Assembly: GCA_021845325.1 (NCBI GenBank)
Contig: JAKBRR010000132.1
Location: 1-5,778 of the forward strand
Origin: Thermoplasmata archaeon
GTDB taxonomy: Archaea > Thermoplasmatota > Thermoplasmata > Thermoplasmatales > Thermoplasmataceae
Direction: 5' to 3'
Length of the DNA stretch: 5,778 bases
The position numbers were made by a program, and so were the translations under genes. Positions 3,769-5,778 of this stretch are shown here, piece after piece (the first letter of the stretch is position 1; each line of letters begins with the position of its first letter). A model generated the notes under the pieces. That model was not told where the DNA came from. It searched no databases and was given only the letters and a program-made list of their open reading frames with translations.

Positions 3769-5277
3769 ATGAAGAAAGGAGAAAGTTACGCTTCACTGGA
3801 ATCATGGCTATGGGAAGCTGCATGTTCAATACGTGGTGAAATAGAGGCGCCAAAATACAAGGACTTCATTATACCATTAGTCTTTCTAAAGAGGCTTAAC
3901 GATGTTTTTGAAGATGAACTTCGCATCATATCCGACAATAGAGATATTGCACTGGCAATGGTAAACTCCGATCACAAGCTGGTGAGATTCTACATCCCTG
4001 AAAGATCCAGATGGATTAATATAACAGGGCAGAAGGAATCGCTTGGTGAATATCTAACATCAGCAATGAGAGACCTTGCGCTCGAGAATCCCAGACTGCA
4101 GGGTGTTGTTGACCAGAATGATTACAATGAAGCGACTGGTGGATCCAGGACCATATCAGATGCCAGCCTGAAGAAACTTCTTGAGATACTCAGCAGCAAA
4201 AGACTTGGACTAAATGATGTTGATGCTGATGTTCTTGGCAATGCTTATGAATACTTAATAGGAAAGTTTTCGGAAGGTTCTGGAAAGAGTGCTGGGGAAT
4301 TCTATACGCCAAGGGAAGTGGCAGAACTTATGGGGAGAATTCTTGACCCGAGTCCCGGAGAATCAATCTATGATCCAGCCTGCGGTTCCGGAGGTCTTCT
4401 AATAAGAACATACGGTGCGTTTGTTAAGAAATACGGTGCAGATAGTACCTTGAATTTTCCAAACCTCTACGGTCAGGAGATTAACCGCCTTACATTCGCA
4501 ATGGCCAAGATGAACGCAATAATCCATGATATTGATGCTGAAATTAAAATTGGTGATACTATGGAAAGGCCATCATACACCAACCCAGATGGATCATTAA
4601 TGCAGTTTGACAAGGTTACCGCCAATCCAATGTGGAATCAGAATTTTGAACCTGATCAGCTGAAGAATGACCATTACAACCGATTCCCATACGGGATACC
4701 GTCAAAATCCAGCGGAGACTGGGCTTGGATTCAGCACATGCTTGCATCATCGAAAAAGAGGGTAGCAGTTGTTCTCGATCAGGGATCGCTGTTCCGAGGC
4801 AATGCTGAAGGGAGAATCAGAAGCTCTGTAATCGCAGCAGATCTGGTGGAATGCATCATCTCCCTTCCAGAAAAATTGTTTTACAACACTGGTGCGCCTG
4901 GTGCCATACTTGTATTAAACAAGGCAAAGGGTATAAATCAGAAAGGAAAGATACTTTTCATTAATGCTTCAAATGAATTCGGGAAACATAAAGAAATAAG
5001 AAAACTGAATCAGTTATATCCAGAAAACATTGAGAGAATAGCTGAAACTTTTGAAACCTTTAAGGAATATGGTGGATTTTCTGTAATAAAAACCAACGAT
5101 GAAGTGCTTGGGCAGAATGGTAACCTTAACGTTACGCTCTATGTTTCTCAGATAAATCGGGAGGAGCAGATCGACCTAAGGTCCGTGCTTTCTGAAATAA
5201 ATGAGGTTGATAAGCAACTTCTGGAAGTAAATGAAAAATTGAATTCTTTTATGAAGGAGCTTGGTTATATTGACTAG
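3769..5277 (+). CDS. hsdM: Type I restriction-modification methylation subunit HsdM
   Basis: This complete 502-residue N6-adenine methyltransferase subunit would join HsdS to methylate its target (M2S1), and with HsdR to cut unmodified DNA. The N-terminal helical HsdM_N region (about 8-150) includes LESWLWEAACSIRG and the common FIIPLVFLKRLNDVFED. The catalytic domain has GEFYTPREV (176-184), motif I DPACGSGGLL (202-211) for S-adenosylmethionine, and motif IV ANPMWNQNF (285-293). It also has GDWAWIQHML (316-325) and the fold end LISLPEKLF-like segment IISLPEKLFYNTGAPGAILV (363-382). Motif IV is NPMW instead of the usual NPPF/Y. I recall NPMWNQ together with DW-x-WIQHML as a recognisable HsdM subgroup, so it is probably active. 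The C-terminal helix (about 463-497) is of the type that contacts HsdS. An in-frame TAA at 3763-3765 fixes the ATG; no ribosome binding site precedes it. HsdS overlaps its end by 8 bases. Confidence 0.95.
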   Translation: MKKGESYASLESWLWEAACSIRGEIEAPKYKDFIIPLVFLKRLNDVFEDELRIISDNRDIALAMVNSDHKLVRFYIPERSRWINITGQKESLGEYLTSAMRDLALENPRLQGVVDQNDYNEATGGSRTISDASLKKLLEILSSKRLGLNDVDADVLGNAYEYLIGKFSEGSGKSAGEFYTPREVAELMGRILDPSPGESIYDPACGSGGLLIRTYGAFVKKYGADSTLNFPNLYGQEINRLTFAMAKMNAIIHDIDAEIKIGDTMERPSYTNPDGSLMQFDKVTANPMWNQNFEPDQLKNDHYNRFPYGIPSKSSGDWAWIQHMLASSKKRVAVVLDQGSLFRGNAEGRIRSSVIAADLVECIISLPEKLFYNTGAPGAILVLNKAKGINQKGKILFINASNEFGKHKEIRKLNQLYPENIERIAETFETFKEYGGFSVIKTNDEVLGQNGNLNVTLYVSQINREEQIDLRSVLSEINEVDKQLLEVNEKLNSFMKELGYID

Positions 5278-5778
5278 ACCCAGATACAAGATGACAGAGA
5301 TCGGGGAGATACCTGAGGAATGGAATTTAAAGAGGATAAGAGACTGCGCTAAAGTAAAATATGGCAAATCTAACCCGAAAACCAAAGGAATGATTCCTCT
5401 AATTGGGTCCAGTGGAGTATTCGGATCTGTAAGTGAACCACTAACCTATACTTCAACTATAGTTATAGGCCGTAAAGGTACTGCTGGAGCAGTCTGGGAC
5501 ATTAGAACTCCATCATGGCCCTCTGATACTACCTTTTATTTAGAATATAAGACTGAAATATCGCAGAAATTCTTATTTGAATTTATGTCTTTGAATAAAC
5601 TTACTGGTGAAAATGCAAAGACTACACTGCCTAGTGTTAAAAGAGAAGAAATTGAAGAATTTATATTTCCTTTCCCCCCACTTTCAGAGCAGCAAAAAAT
5701 TGCTGAAATTTTATCCACTGCAGACGAAACTATTCAAAAAGTAAATGAGGAAATCACCTTGACTGAAAAACTCAAGAA
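5270..5778 (+). CDS. hsdS: Type I restriction-modification specificity subunit HsdS, 5' part
   Basis: The frame runs off the window; 169 codons are visible. HsdS recognises the DNA target and docks HsdM and HsdR. The visible part has the conserved entry YKMTEIGEIPEEWNLKRI (residues 6-23), then the first target recognition domain, with IGRKGTAG (66-73) and PSDTTFY (84-90). The conserved hinge FPPLSEQQKIAEIL (135-148) leads into the coiled-coil spacer (ADETIQKVNEEITLTEKLK). A second recognition domain and spacer should follow beyond the edge. I chose the TTG at 5270-5272 because the ATG at 5291 lies inside the conserved YK-x-TEIG entry and would cut off its first residues. GGAG (5256-5259) lies 10 bases ahead. 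Overlap with hsdM by 8 bases indicates translational coupling. The recognition sequence cannot be inferred. Confidence 0.93.
   Translation, partial: MTRPRYKMTEIGEIPEEWNLKRIRDCAKVKYGKSNPKTKGMIPLIGSSGVFGSVSEPLTYTSTIVIGRKGTAGAVWDIRTPSWPSDTTFYLEYKTEISQKFLFEFMSLNKLTGENAKTTLPSVKREEIEEFIFPFPPLSEQQKIAEILSTADETIQKVNEEITLTEKLK

Noticed and set aside
5176..5385. 69-residue frame on the minus strand
   Set aside because: Antisense to the hsdM-hsdS junction, which is well supported by motifs on the plus strand.
5536..5718. 60-residue frame on the minus strand
   Set aside because: Antisense to the hsdS hinge region, whose conserved motif reads on the plus strand.
1..5778. CRISPR arrays, tRNA or rRNA genes, insertion sequences, integrase attachment sites
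   Set aside because: No regularly spaced repeats, cloverleaf or T-loop motif, transposase or integrase frame, or flanking terminal repeats were found by eye.

Overview
The window looks archaeal and most resembles a low-GC Thermoplasmata-type genome. TATA-like boxes lie about 22-30 bases ahead of several start codons, most starts have no ribosome binding site and so look leaderless, arginine is mostly AGA/AGG, ATA isoleucine codons are common, and GTG and TTG starts occur. The taxon is an inference from these traits and was not checked by any search.

Layout. Positions 1-300 hold no confident gene, only two very short open frames on the minus strand. Positions 301-1059 (minus) encode a complete Dam-like (D12 class) DNA adenine methyltransferase. 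An 87-base gap separates it from a divergent winged-helix regulator (1147-1428, plus). The gap carries two related dyad elements placed to control both genes. Next, on the minus strand, comes a translationally coupled pair of small proteins (1617-1793, then 1420-1620) that look like diverged copies of each other. A doubtful 58-residue frame (1855-2031, plus) runs away from them. An AbrB-type DNA-binding protein (2033-2194) and a two-helix membrane protein with a near-perfect ribosome binding site (2337-2528) follow, both on the minus strand and separated by a hairpin/U-tract terminator.

Positions 2529-3062 contain no confident protein gene. Inside this AT-rich stretch, a GC-richer island at about 2780-2900 follows a TATA box framed by a 7-bp inverted repeat and ends in T-runs. 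It is a candidate small RNA.

The right part is a restriction-modification locus on the plus strand: a NYN-domain (PIN-like) nuclease (3063-3614), the type I methylation subunit HsdM (3769-5277), and the overlapping start of the specificity subunit HsdS (5270 to the window edge). HsdS is truncated only by the window end. HsdR is not in the window and may lie beyond 5778. HsdS would choose the target sequence and HsdM would methylate it. The NYN protein has its own promoter and U-tract terminator, so its link to the system is positional.

Taken together, this is an accessory, defence-type region: two methyltransferase systems, three small DNA-binding or unknown proteins with their own promoters, and a metal-dependent nuclease. 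No integrase, transposase, tRNA, rRNA or CRISPR array is visible.
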